DNA from: Burkholderia diffusa
Lineage (GTDB): Bacteria; Pseudomonadota; Gammaproteobacteria; Burkholderiales; Burkholderiaceae
Direction: 5' to 3'
Length of the DNA stretch: 64,000 nt
Assembly (NCBI RefSeq): GCF_001718315.1
Contig: NZ_CP013362.1
Location: 1,798,001 to 1,862,000 of the forward strand
Position 1 is the stretch's first letter, and each line of letters starts with the position of its first letter. The position numbers and the translations under genes are program-made. The notes beneath the pieces were generated by a model, which saw nothing but the letters and a program-made list of their open reading frames with translations, was not told the origin of the DNA and searched no databases. Of the stretch, positions 18,243-26,526 are shown in pieces.

Positions 18243-18884
18243 CTAGAACTTCATCCCGACGCCCACGCCAACGATCAGCGGATCGATGTGCAGCGTGCCG
18301 ATGCCCTTGTCGCCGAGCGTCGCATCGGTGCTCATCCAGATCTTCTTCACGTCGACGTTCATGAACACCTTCTTCGTCAACTGCACGTCGACGCCGAACT
18401 GCAGCGCGGGACCGAAGCTGCTCTTGTTGATCGACACGCCCTCCCCGCCGACGTTGAGCCCGTTGTTGTAGAAGTACGTGTAGTTCACGCCCGCGCCGAC
18501 GTACGGTCGCACCTTGCCGGCATGATTGAAGTGGTACTGCAGCAGCAGCGTCGGCGGCAGCACGCCCACGCCGCCGAGATTGCCGAGGCTCGACGTCATC
18601 TGGTGCCGCGACGTACCGAGGATCAGCTCGACGCCGAGGTAATCGCGGATCATGTAGGTGAAGTCGAGCTCCGGCACGATCGCGTTGTTCACGCCGGTGT
18701 TGATCGCGCCAAGCGTGTCGCTGCCGCGCTCGTTCGGCTGGATGCTGATCGCGCGCAGCCGGACCAGTACGTCACCCTGGTTGATCCCGTCGCCCGGCGA
18801 CGCCGCGTACGACAGCGCGGGCATCGTGGCGAGGCTCGCCGCGAATGCGGCAGCGGTGACACATGTTCGAATCGTTTTTTGCAT
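18243..18884 (-). CDS. ompW: OmpW family outer-membrane protein
   Basis: 213-residue eight-stranded beta-barrel. Signal peptide MQKTIRTCVTAAAFAASLAT with cleavage after SYA. The family features are visible: VLVRLRAISIQPNE near the mature N-terminus, LGVELILGTSRHQM, a LPPTLLLQYHFN strand, VRPYVGAGVNYTYFY, and the terminal aromatic Phe of outer-membrane barrels. The start at 18884 has AGGGG upstream; an in-frame ATG eight codons earlier is less likely. OmpW proteins form a hydrophobic channel and often respond to stress. Confidence 0.9.
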   Translation of the reverse strand: MQKTIRTCVTAAAFAASLATMPALSYAASPGDGINQGDVLVRLRAISIQPNERGSDTLGAINTGVNNAIVPELDFTYMIRDYLGVELILGTSRHQMTSSLGNLGGVGVLPPTLLLQYHFNHAGKVRPYVGAGVNYTYFYNNGLNVGGEGVSINKSSFGPALQFGVDVQLTKKVFMNVDVKKIWMSTDATLGDKGIGTLHIDPLIVGVGVGMKF

Positions 18885-18949
18885 GATACGGACCCCTGTA
18901 GAATGCATTCCATTCTGTCAGTAGGGTCTTTAGGGCATCTTGATATCCG

Positions 18950-20140
18950 TCAAGCCAGCGTAAACATTGGACGGTTTGTCGCAGGTTCCGCCGCACGGCC
19001 GGTCAGCAGCAGGTCGAGCAGATCGCGCACGCTGCGGATCGCGTTGCCGAACGGCAGGGCTTCGCGGCCGCGGAAAAACAGCCCGTTCGCGACGTCGCCG
19101 CGCAACGCCGCCGCGAGCCGCGTGTCGATGCAGAAATGGCCGAACTTTTCGATGCCGTCGCGCAGCCCGCAGACGCTCAGGCACTCGAGCGCGGTCGGAC
19201 AGCGCTGCTTGAACGCGCCGAGCTTGTCGCGAATGCGTGTTTCGTTGCGCAGATAGCGATCGAGCCAGGGCGTCTTCACTGCACGCGCCGGCAGCCCCGT
19301 CACGCTGACGAATTCGACGATGTCCTCGGGCAGCGCATCGGCCAGCACGCGCTTGAAGTTCGGATGCGCATCGCCCTCTTCCGTCACCGCGAACGGCGTT
19401 CCCACCTGCACGCCGTTCGCACCGGCCGCGAGCGCCGCGCGCACCGTGTCGTGACTGTTGATCCCGCCCGCGACGATCAGCGGGATCGTGTCGCGCGCGA
19501 GGCCGAGCGACGCCATCACCTGCGCGGTCTCGTCGAGCACGCGCGCGAAATCGAAGCGCGCATCGTGCATGTCGTCGATCTGCGTGACGCCGAGGTGGCC
19601 GCCCGCATGCGCGGGATGCTCGATCACGATCGCATCGGGCAGCCGCCCCTTCTTCATCCACTTCTTCAGCACCAGCGCGATCCCGCGGCTGTCCGACAGG
19701 ATCGGGATCAGCGCGATGTCATGACCCTGCGTGAGATCGGGCAGATCGAGCGGCAGGCCGGCGCCCATCACGATCGCATCGGCGCCTTCGTCGCACGCGA
19801 CGCGCACGTAGTCCGCATGCGCGCTCACAGCCTTCATCACGTTGACCGCAATCATCCCGCGCCCTTCGCTGTACGTCTTCGCGAGGCGAATTTCGCGCGC
19901 GAGCGCGTCGAGGTTCGCGGCTTCGAGTGTTGCGCGATCGGGGTTCGCGCGACAGCGCGCGAGCAGATCCGCGTGGTGGTGACGCAGGTCGATGCTCGCG
20001 ATCGTGCCGAGCGCGCCTTCGCGCGCAACGCTGCCCGCGAGGCGGTGCGCGGAGATGCCGACGCCCATGCCGCCCTGCACCACGGGCAGCAAGGTGCGGC
20101 CGCGAATCGTGAGCGGCGGGAAGGAAGTGCGTGCGGTCAT
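18950..20140 (-). CDS. Nitronate monooxygenase-like FMN-dependent oxidoreductase
   Basis: 396-residue TIM-barrel flavoprotein of the 2-nitropropane dioxygenase superfamily, which also includes enoyl reductase FabK. The N-terminus has PVVQGGMGVGIS, the FMN-binding segment IVAGGINSHDTVRAALAAGANGVQVGT is clear, and HAGGHLG carries the catalytic-type His of class I nitronate monooxygenases. A cysteine-rich segment near residue 320 (KQRCPTALECLSVCG) is unusual for classical nitronate enzymes. The true substrate is uncertain. A terminator separates it from the aldehyde dehydrogenase upstream, so it has its own promoter. Confidence 0.75.
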   Translation of the reverse strand: MTARTSFPPLTIRGRTLLPVVQGGMGVGISAHRLAGSVAREGALGTIASIDLRHHHADLLARCRANPDRATLEAANLDALAREIRLAKTYSEGRGMIAVNVMKAVSAHADYVRVACDEGADAIVMGAGLPLDLPDLTQGHDIALIPILSDSRGIALVLKKWMKKGRLPDAIVIEHPAHAGGHLGVTQIDDMHDARFDFARVLDETAQVMASLGLARDTIPLIVAGGINSHDTVRAALAAGANGVQVGTPFAVTEEGDAHPNFKRVLADALPEDIVEFVSVTGLPARAVKTPWLDRYLRNETRIRDKLGAFKQRCPTALECLSVCGLRDGIEKFGHFCIDTRLAAALRGDVANGLFFRGREALPFGNAIRSVRDLLDLLLTGRAAEPATNRPMFTLA

Positions 20141-20218
20141 CTGAACCTCGTCGAAACATCGGTAATCGGAAACGCGATGATCGACGCATCCACCGACGCG
20201 CACCTTGACGGCCGTCAA

Positions 20219-20246
20219 CAAAAAAACGGCACGCGAGCGTGCCGTT
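20219..20246 (-). terminator. Intrinsic terminator of the aldehyde dehydrogenase gene
   Basis: A perfect 10-base stem AACGGCACGC/GCGTGCCGTT closes on a two-base loop. On the minus strand the A-run at 20221-20226 becomes the U-tract. It lies 23 bases after the dehydrogenase stop. Confidence 0.85.
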
Positions 20247-20269
20247 CCGGGTCATGCGGGGTGACACGC

Positions 20270-21706
20270 TCAGGCAGGATTCGCCGGCTTGAGCTGCATC
20301 GACTTGTACTCGAGATACTCTTCGAGCCCGTACACGCCGTTCTCGCGGCCGTGTCCCGACTGCTTGTAGCCGCCGAAGGGCGCAGCGCCGTTCCACGTGC
20401 CGCCGTTGATGTCGACCTGCCCCGTGCGGATGCGGCGCGCGACGCGCATCGCGCGTTCGTCGCTGCCCGCCCATACCGCGCCGCCGAGCCCGTACGGCGA
20501 ATCGTTCGCGATGCGCACGGCTTCGTCTTCGTCGCGATACGTGATGATCGACAGCACCGGCCCGAAGATCTCTTCCTGCGCGATCGTCGATTTCGGATCG
20601 ACGCGGCCGAACACCGTCGGCTTCACGAAGAAGCCCTTCGCGAGCCCTTCCGGCAGCCCCGTGCCGCCGGTCACGAGCTCCGCGCCGTCGTCGATTCCGC
20701 GCTGGATGTAGGCCTGCACGCGCTGCTGCTGCACGGCCGATGCGAGTGCGCCGAGGCGCGTCGTTTCCTGACGCGGATCACCCGCGACATACGCTTCGGC
20801 TGCCGCCTTCGCGATCGCGCGCGCCTCGTCGTAGCGCGCCTCGGGCACCAGCATCCGCGTGTGCGCCGAACAGGTCTGGCCCGCGTTCAGGTAGCACGCG
20901 TTGACCGTGCCCTTCACCGCCGCCGCGAAATCGGCATCATCGAGGATCACCGACGCCGACTTGCCGCCCAGTTCGAGCGCGACGCGCTTTACGCCTGCGG
21001 CCGCGAGCTCGGCCACGCGCTTGCCGGCACGCGTCGAACCCGTGAACGACACCATGTCGACGTCCGGATCGGTCGCCAGCACCTCGCCGACAACCGGGCC
21101 ATAGCCGCACACGAGGTTGAACACCCCCGGCGGCAGGCCCGCTTCGTGAATCGCCTCGGCGAGCATGAACGCGTTGAGCGGCGCGACTTCGGACGGCTTC
21201 AGGACGACCGTGCAGCCGGCCGCGAGCGCCGGCGCGACCTTCAGTGTGATCTGGTTGAGCGGGTAGTTCCACGGCGTGATCGCCGCGACGACGCCGACCG
21301 GCTCGCGCACCACCAGCGAATTGCCGACCGTCGCCTCGAATTCGAACGATTCGGCGAGCTTCGCGTATGCCTTCCAGTTGTAGATCGGACCGCCGACCTG
21401 GATCGCGCGCGACAGCTTGATCGGCATCCCGACTTCGCCGGTGATCGACTGCGCGAGTTCCTCGCTGCGCGCCTGCAGACGCTCCACGATCTTGCGCAGA
21501 TAGCCCGCGCGCGTCGCGGCCGGTGTCGCGGCCCATGCGTCGAACGCCGCGCGCGCCGCGCGGATCGCGTCCTGCGCGTCCGACGCCACACCTTCGGGAA
21601 TCCGGCCGATCACGGCCTCGGTGCCCGAGTCGATCACGTCGATCGTGCCCGTGCCGGCCGGCTTGCGCCATGCGCCGTCGATATAGAACTGATCGTAGAT
21701 TTTCAT
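20270..21706 (-). CDS. NAD(P)-dependent aldehyde dehydrogenase family protein
   Basis: 478-residue ALDH superfamily enzyme that oxidises an aldehyde to an acid. The key residues are present: Asn147 (TPWNYP), Lys170 (VLKPSE), the general base Glu245 (ALELGGKS) and the nucleophile Cys279 (NAGQTCSA). The C-terminal [15 protein letters not shown] segment is typical. A -10-like TAGAAT (complement of 21733-21738) lies about 27 bases before the start. It forms its own unit, bounded by a terminator. The substrate is unknown. Confidence 0.9.
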   Translation of the reverse strand: MKIYDQFYIDGAWRKPAGTGTIDVIDSGTEAVIGRIPEGVASDAQDAIRAARAAFDAWAATPAATRAGYLRKIVERLQARSEELAQSITGEVGMPIKLSRAIQVGGPIYNWKAYAKLAESFEFEATVGNSLVVREPVGVVAAITPWNYPLNQITLKVAPALAAGCTVVLKPSEVAPLNAFMLAEAIHEAGLPPGVFNLVCGYGPVVGEVLATDPDVDMVSFTGSTRAGKRVAELAAAGVKRVALELGGKSASVILDDADFAAAVKGTVNACYLNAGQTCSAHTRMLVPEARYDEARAIAKAAAEAYVAGDPRQETTRLGALASAVQQQRVQAYIQRGIDDGAELVTGGTGLPEGLAKGFFVKPTVFGRVDPKSTIAQEEIFGPVLSIITYRDEDEAVRIANDSPYGLGGAVWAGSDERAMRVARRIRTGQVDINGGTWNGAAPFGGYKQSGHGRENGVYGLEEYLEYKSMQLKPANPA

Positions 21707-21929
21707 CGCTTCCTGTCTCCCGGAAAACGGTCATTCTAGCGAGTGCGGCACGGCTCGGCGACGCCGGCGGACGAGCGCCGGACGCCCGCTTCCCGCAACC
21801 GCGGCATCCGCGCCACGCCTTCGCCTCAAGAGGCCGCACCACGCGGCCACCATCGTGCTATGTTTTTAGTATCGGCGCCGGCTGCTGCAGGCCGCGCCAC
21901 CCGGAATCGAAGCCTTCGTGAGCGCTGCC

Positions 21930-22295
21930 ATGACCGACGCACCCCATATCCTCGGTTCGCAAGATCGCCTGGAACTGCTGTGCTGGCTCACCTGCGGCAA
22001 TCTCGGCGCGTTTTACCTGAACGAATCCTGGCCGGATGCATCGTTCCAGGTGCAGGCCGCACACCGCTGGCTCGACCGCCACCACCGGCAATCCGACTGG
22101 CTCGCGATCGCGAAGCTGGCCGCACTGGCGCAGGACATCGCAAAGCGGCACGCCGATTTCGTCGACGCGTCGTGGGCGCGCGACGCGGTCGAGGAAATCG
22201 TCGATACCGACGATCTCGACTATCGGGCGAAGCTCGTCCAATGGGTGTACGAAGACTGCTGCAAGGCGCTCGCCGACAAGCGGCTGGCCGACTGA
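21930..22295 (+). CDS. Conserved hypothetical protein, 121 residues
   Basis: I do not recognise the family. The protein is acidic and helical, rich in Trp, Leu and Ala (LLCWLTCGNLGAFYLNESW, LDYRAKLVQWVYEDCCKAL), with no signal peptide or long hydrophobic segment. Two Cys pairs (CWLTC, CC) could bind metal, but this is speculative. The ATG at 21930 is used; an in-frame GTG four codons earlier is possible. It reads toward the Lrp gene, which is convergent with it. Codon use matches the neighbours, which supports a real gene. Confidence 0.65.
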   Translation: MTDAPHILGSQDRLELLCWLTCGNLGAFYLNESWPDASFQVQAAHRWLDRHHRQSDWLAIAKLAALAQDIAKRHADFVDASWARDAVEEIVDTDDLDYRAKLVQWVYEDCCKALADKRLAD

Positions 22296-22329
22296 CCGCT
22301 TGCGCATGCGCGAGCGCCGTCGCGCGCCG

Positions 22330-22794
22330 TCACACGATCGGCAGCCGCTGCGTCGACTTCAACTGCCGCAGCGACAGGTTCGAGCGGATACTGAGCACGC
22401 CCGGCAGCTTGCGCAGCACTCTTTCGACAAAGTGACTGTAGTCGTCGAGATCGGCCGCCACCACCTGCAGCAGGAAATCCGCTTCGCCGGTCGTGTTATC
22501 GCACGCGAGCACGTTGGGGCTGGCCTGAATCAGGCGCTCGAACTCGGCCGTCACTTCCTCGCTGTGCTGCGTGCAGACAATCTGCACGAACGCCATCACG
22601 CCAAACCCGAGCTTTCTGCGGTCGAGCCGCGCGTGATAGCCCGCGATCAACCCTGCTTCCTCCAGCCGTCTGAGGCGGCGCCAGCAGGACGTCTCGCTCA
22701 GCGAGAACGCTTCGGCGAGTCGCGCATTCGACACGCGCCCGTCCTGCTGGAGCATGTCGAGCATGCCGCGATCGATCCTGTCCAGTTGTTCCAT
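22330..22794 (-). CDS. Lrp/AsnC family transcriptional regulator
   Basis: 154-residue regulator. The helix-turn-helix occupies residues about 5-60 (LDRIDRGMLDMLQQDGRVSN, LSETSCWRRLRRLEEAGLI) and the RAM/effector domain residues 65-150. The start at 22794 has AAGGAAT upstream; an ATG six codons earlier is less well placed. It is divergent from a zinc alcohol dehydrogenase, which it probably controls, and a long dyad overlaps its own ribosome-binding site. Confidence 0.9.
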   Translation of the reverse strand: MEQLDRIDRGMLDMLQQDGRVSNARLAEAFSLSETSCWRRLRRLEEAGLIAGYHARLDRRKLGFGVMAFVQIVCTQHSEEVTAEFERLIQASPNVLACDNTTGEADFLLQVVAADLDDYSHFVERVLRKLPGVLSIRSNLSLRQLKSTQRLPIV

Positions 22795-22801
22795 GAAAAT
22801 T

Positions 22802-22831
22802 CCTTGCGGCAATCGCGCGATGATCGCAAGG
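22802..22831. promoter_or_regulatory. Composite dyad operator upstream of the Lrp-family gene
   Basis: CCTTGCG (22802-22808) and CGCAAGG (22825-22831) flank an inner palindrome ATCGCGCGAT (22812-22821), and both dyads share the same centre. The site starts 8 bases upstream of the Lrp start codon and covers its ribosome-binding site, which suits autoregulation or coordinate control with the divergent gene. Confidence 0.6.
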
Positions 22832-22927
22832 CTATCTCACAACCAGCCGTTTCTCAATCAAAAAACGAAAGATAAACCCACTTCTGCCGCGATATAGTGA
22901 AAGAGTCATTCGACTCAGGAGGAGATC

Positions 22928-23974
22928 GTGAAAGCAGTTGTCTATGAAGCCTTCGGCGCCGCGCCGCGGCTGATGAACGTCGACGATCCGACGCCGGCAC
23001 CCGACGGCGTCGTGATCGAAGTGAAGGCGACTGGCGTGTGCCGCAGCGACTGGCACGGCTGGATGGGGCACGATCCGGACATCGTGCTGCCGCATGTGCC
23101 GGGCCACGAACTCGCGGGCGTCGTGGTCGCGACCGGCGCGGCGGTTACGCGCTGGAAGGCCGGCGACCGCGTCACGGTGCCCTTCGTCGCCGGCTGCGGC
23201 CGCTGCCCGGAATGCCACTCGGGCAACCAGCAGGTATGCGAGCAGCAGTTCCAGCCCGGCTTCACGCACTGGGGCTCGTTCGCCCAATACGTCGGCATCC
23301 ATCACGCGGACCTCAATCTCGTGCGCCTGCCCGATGTGCTCGATTTTCCGACCGCGGCAAGCCTCGGATGCCGTTTCGTGACGTCGTTTCGCGCGGTGGT
23401 CGACCAGGGCCGCACGTCGGCCGGCCAGTGGGTCGCCGTGCACGGCTGCGGAGGCGTGGGTTTGTCGGCGATCATGATCGCGAATGCGATCGGCGCGAAC
23501 GTCGTCGCGATCGACATTTCGGACCGCGCGCTCGCGCTTGCGCGATCGGTCGGCGCAGCGGCGACCGTCAATGCGTCGGAAGTCGCCGACGTTGTCGATG
23601 CGGTAAAGGAAATCACACGCGGCGGCGCACACGTGTCGCTCGATGCGCTTGGCCATCCGACCACCTGCTTCAACTCGATCAGCAATCTGCGCCGCCGCGG
23701 CAAGCATGTTCAGGTCGGGCTGATGCTTGGCGAACATGCAACGCCGGCCGTGCCGATGAGCAAGGTCATCGCGCACGAGCTGGAGATTCTCGGCAGCCAC
23801 GGGATGCAGGCGCATCGTTACGACGCGATGCTCGACATGGTTCATGCCGGCACGCTCGCGCCGAGCCGGTTGATCGGCAAGGAAATCAGTCTCGGCGAGT
23901 CGATCGACGCGCTGATGAACATGAACCGGTTCGAAGGCGCCGGGGTGACCGTCGTGACGGACTTTTCGGGCTGA
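22928..23974 (+). CDS. Zinc-dependent alcohol dehydrogenase
   Basis: 348-residue medium-chain dehydrogenase. Catalytic zinc ligands Cys38, His60 and Glu61 are present ([16 protein letters not shown]). The structural zinc site has Cys90, Cys93, Cys96 and Cys104 ([15 protein letters not shown]). The Rossmann motif is GCGGVG near residue 173. GTG start preceded by a strong AGGAGG. It oxidises an alcohol or reduces an aldehyde with NAD(P). It is divergent from an Lrp regulator. Confidence 0.9.
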   Translation: MKAVVYEAFGAAPRLMNVDDPTPAPDGVVIEVKATGVCRSDWHGWMGHDPDIVLPHVPGHELAGVVVATGAAVTRWKAGDRVTVPFVAGCGRCPECHSGNQQVCEQQFQPGFTHWGSFAQYVGIHHADLNLVRLPDVLDFPTAASLGCRFVTSFRAVVDQGRTSAGQWVAVHGCGGVGLSAIMIANAIGANVVAIDISDRALALARSVGAAATVNASEVADVVDAVKEITRGGAHVSLDALGHPTTCFNSISNLRRRGKHVQVGLMLGEHATPAVPMSKVIAHELEILGSHGMQAHRYDAMLDMVHAGTLAPSRLIGKEISLGESIDALMNMNRFEGAGVTVVTDFSG

Positions 23975-24092
23975 CGCCGCCGGGCATTACCGCAGGCGAT
24001 GGCGACGGCCGGCTTCCGTCGCCACCGCCGCGCCTGCCTGTTCCGCCGTTCGCGCACGGAGTCGACGCGCGCGAACGGCATGCGACGCCGGC

Positions 24093-24569
24093 TTACAACA
24101 GCGACTTCCCTTGCGCCAGCACCTTGTCGCAGATCTGCTTGGTCACCTGCTGCTTCAGCCCGCCGCCGCTCAGGTCGAGCTTGCTGCCATTGCCTGCATC
24201 GAGGATCCCGCTTGCACCGCTCGTATAGCCGCTGTCGGACGATGCGTCGCCGCCGAGCTTGCCCATCAGCGCGTCCTTCACCGACGATGCGCCGCCGGAT
24301 GCACCACCCAGGTAGTTGTTCTGGATGCAGAACTGCAGCAAGCCCGCGACGTTCCCCGTGCTGCCCGGCATCAGCGACGAAGCGCCGCCGCCCGTCAGTG
24401 CACCGCCGAGGCCGCCCAGGTTGCCGAGCGCACCGCCCGCGCTGCTGCCCGAATCACCGCCGCCGACCTGCTTGAGCACATCGCCCAGTTGCGCATGCGC
24501 GATCGAAAACGGCGCGAGCAGCCCGATCAGCGCACCGGCAACGATCGCGCGGTATAGACGTGCCTTCAT
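24093..24569 (-). CDS. DUF2501 family exported protein
   Basis: 158 residues with a signal peptide cleaved after AHA (mature QLGDVLKQVGG). The middle is Gly/Ser-rich (GGALGNLGGLGGALTGGG), followed by the family core VAGLLQFCIQNNYLGG with SSVKDALMGKLGG and a second Cys near the end (KQICDKVLAQGKSLL). This layout matches YjjA/DUF2501 proteins, whose function is not known to me. A TATGCT -10-like element for it lies on the minus strand at 24617-24622. Confidence 0.82.
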   Translation of the reverse strand: MKARLYRAIVAGALIGLLAPFSIAHAQLGDVLKQVGGGDSGSSAGGALGNLGGLGGALTGGGASSLMPGSTGNVAGLLQFCIQNNYLGGASGGASSVKDALMGKLGGDASSDSGYTSGASGILDAGNGSKLDLSGGGLKQQVTKQICDKVLAQGKSLL

Positions 24570-24727
24570 GTGGAGCCTCCTTGTCGTGAATGCGTGAGTC
24601 CCGCGAATGCCATCAAAGCATACTCAATCGACCGACCCGTGACAGCGTGCGTGCCACTGCGAAACGTCAGGCATCGTGATATCGGCCCGGATTTGACAAT
24701 GCTTGACGGGGACGGCGGCCCGGATGC

Positions 24728-24762
24728 GAAAAAGCCCGCCAGGCTTCCACCTGGCGGGCTTT
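24728..24762 (-). terminator. Intrinsic terminator of the ABC-F gene
   Basis: A perfect 13-base stem AAAGCCCGCCAGG/CCTGGCGGGCTTT with a six-base loop. The A-run at 24729-24733 is the U-tract on the minus strand. It lies about 40 bases after the ABC-F stop. The rest of 24570-24803 holds only the DUF2501 promoter region. Confidence 0.9.
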
Positions 24763-24803
24763 CGGCACTTCGGTACATCACTCGGGCACGGTCGCCCAGG
24801 CGA

Positions 24804-26396
24804 TTATTCCTGCCCCTGACTCGTCAGGAACTCCTCGTAATTGCCGCCGAAGTCGAACAGCGTGCCGTCCGTGCGCACTTCGATGATCCGGTTCGCCAGC
24901 CCGCTCACGAATTCGCGGTCGTGCGACACGAAGATCAGCGTGCCTTCGAACTGCTCGAGCGCGATCTGCAGCGACTCGATCGACTCCATGTCCATGTGGT
25001 TGGTCGGCTCGTCCATCAGCAGCACGTTGTGACGGCCGAGCATCAGCTTGCCCCAGATCATGCGGCCCTTCTCGCCGCCCGACAGCACCTTCACCGACTT
25101 CTTGATGTCGTCCGACGAGAACAGCAGGCGGCCCAGCGTGCCACGCACCATCGTTTCGTCGTCGCCGTCCTTGCGGTACTGGTCGATCCAGTCCATCAAC
25201 GTGATGTCGTTCGGGAACTCCTCGTACGTGTCCTGCGGCATGTAGCCGACATTCGCGTTCTCGGACCACTTCACCGTCCCGTGATCGAGTTGCAGCGCGC
25301 CGAGCAGCGAACGCAGCAGCGTCGTCTTGCCCGCGCCGTTCTCGCCGATGATCGCGATGCGCTCGCCCGGCTGCACCGACAGGTTGAAGTTCTGGAAGAT
25401 CGTGCGCTCGTACTTCTTCGTGATCTCTTCGGCGACCACTGCAACGTTGTGCAGCTTCTTCTCGAACTCGAAGCGGATGAACGGGTTCTGGCGCGACGAC
25501 GGCTTGAATTCCTCGATCTTGATCTTGTCGATCTGCTTCGCGCGGCTCGTTGCCTGGCGGGCCTTCGACTTGTTCGCCGAGAAGCGGCGCACGAAGTCCT
25601 GCAGCTCGGCCACGCGCTCCTTCGCACGCGCGTTCGCCGCGGCCTGGCGCTCGCGCGCCTGTGCCGATGCGAGCATGTAGTCGTCGTAGTTGCCCGGCCA
25701 GACCTTCAGCGTGCCGTAGTCCATGTCGGCCATGTGCGTGCACACCGAATTCAGGAAGTGACGATCGTGCGAGATGATGATCATCGTCGAGTTGTACTCG
25801 TTGAGCGTGTGCTCGAGCCAACGGATCGAGTTGATGTCGAGGTTGTTGGTCGGTTCGTCGAGCAGCAGCACGTCCGGCTTCGAGAACAGCGCCTGTGCGA
25901 GCAGCACGCGCAGCTTCCAGCCCGGTGCGACGTCGGCCATCGTGCCGTTGTGGAACTTCTCCTCGATGCCGATGCCGAGCAGCAGTGCGCCCGCGCGCGC
26001 CTCGGCGTCGTAGCCGCCGTATTCGGCGAACTTGCCTTCGAGCTCCGCCGCGTGCATGTAGTCGTCGTCGGTGGCTTCCGGGTTCGCATAGATCGCGTCG
26101 CGCTCGGTCATCGCGGCCCACATCTCGGTGTGGCCCATCATCACGACGTCGAGCACGCGCACGTCTTCATACGCGAACTGGTCCTGGCGCAGCTTGCCCA
26201 GGCGCACGTTCGGCTCGAGCGCGACGTTGCCGGCGCTCGGCTCGAGGTCGCCGCCCAGGATCTTCATGAAGGTCGACTTGCCGCAGCCGTTCGCGCCGAT
26301 CAGACCATAGCGGTTGCCCTCGCCGAATTTGACCGAGATATTCTCGAACAAGGGCTTCGGCCCGAATTGCATCGTGATGTTGGCAGTAGAAAGCAC
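24804..26396 (-). CDS. ybiT: ABC-F ribosome-associated ATPase, YbiT type
   Basis: 530-residue cytoplasmic protein with two ABC nucleotide-binding domains and no membrane part. Domain 1 has Walker [10 protein letters not shown] and Walker [13 protein letters not shown]. Domain 2 has GENGAGKTT, signature [10 protein letters not shown] and [11 protein letters not shown]. The charged linker is at residues about 240-300. The first domain shows [11 protein letters not shown] where a canonical LSGG signature would be, a feature I associate with YbiT. ABC-F proteins act at the ribosomal E site. GTG start, with GGGAC upstream. Confidence 0.9.
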   Translation of the reverse strand: MLSTANITMQFGPKPLFENISVKFGEGNRYGLIGANGCGKSTFMKILGGDLEPSAGNVALEPNVRLGKLRQDQFAYEDVRVLDVVMMGHTEMWAAMTERDAIYANPEATDDDYMHAAELEGKFAEYGGYDAEARAGALLLGIGIEEKFHNGTMADVAPGWKLRVLLAQALFSKPDVLLLDEPTNNLDINSIRWLEHTLNEYNSTMIIISHDRHFLNSVCTHMADMDYGTLKVWPGNYDDYMLASAQARERQAAANARAKERVAELQDFVRRFSANKSKARQATSRAKQIDKIKIEEFKPSSRQNPFIRFEFEKKLHNVAVVAEEITKKYERTIFQNFNLSVQPGERIAIIGENGAGKTTLLRSLLGALQLDHGTVKWSENANVGYMPQDTYEEFPNDITLMDWIDQYRKDGDDETMVRGTLGRLLFSSDDIKKSVKVLSGGEKGRMIWGKLMLGRHNVLLMDEPTNHMDMESIESLQIALEQFEGTLIFVSHDREFVSGLANRIIEVRTDGTLFDFGGNYEEFLTSQGQE

Positions 26397-26526
26397 GGCA
26401 GGTCCCGTAAGAGAGAAATCGACGGAAAACCGTGTATTTTAGCAGGTGTCGGAGAAACTGCCGACCGCCCTGTTCCGGCCCCGCCAACCGGGCCGCCGCG
26501 CGGCGCCGGCCCTGCCCCGCACACCG

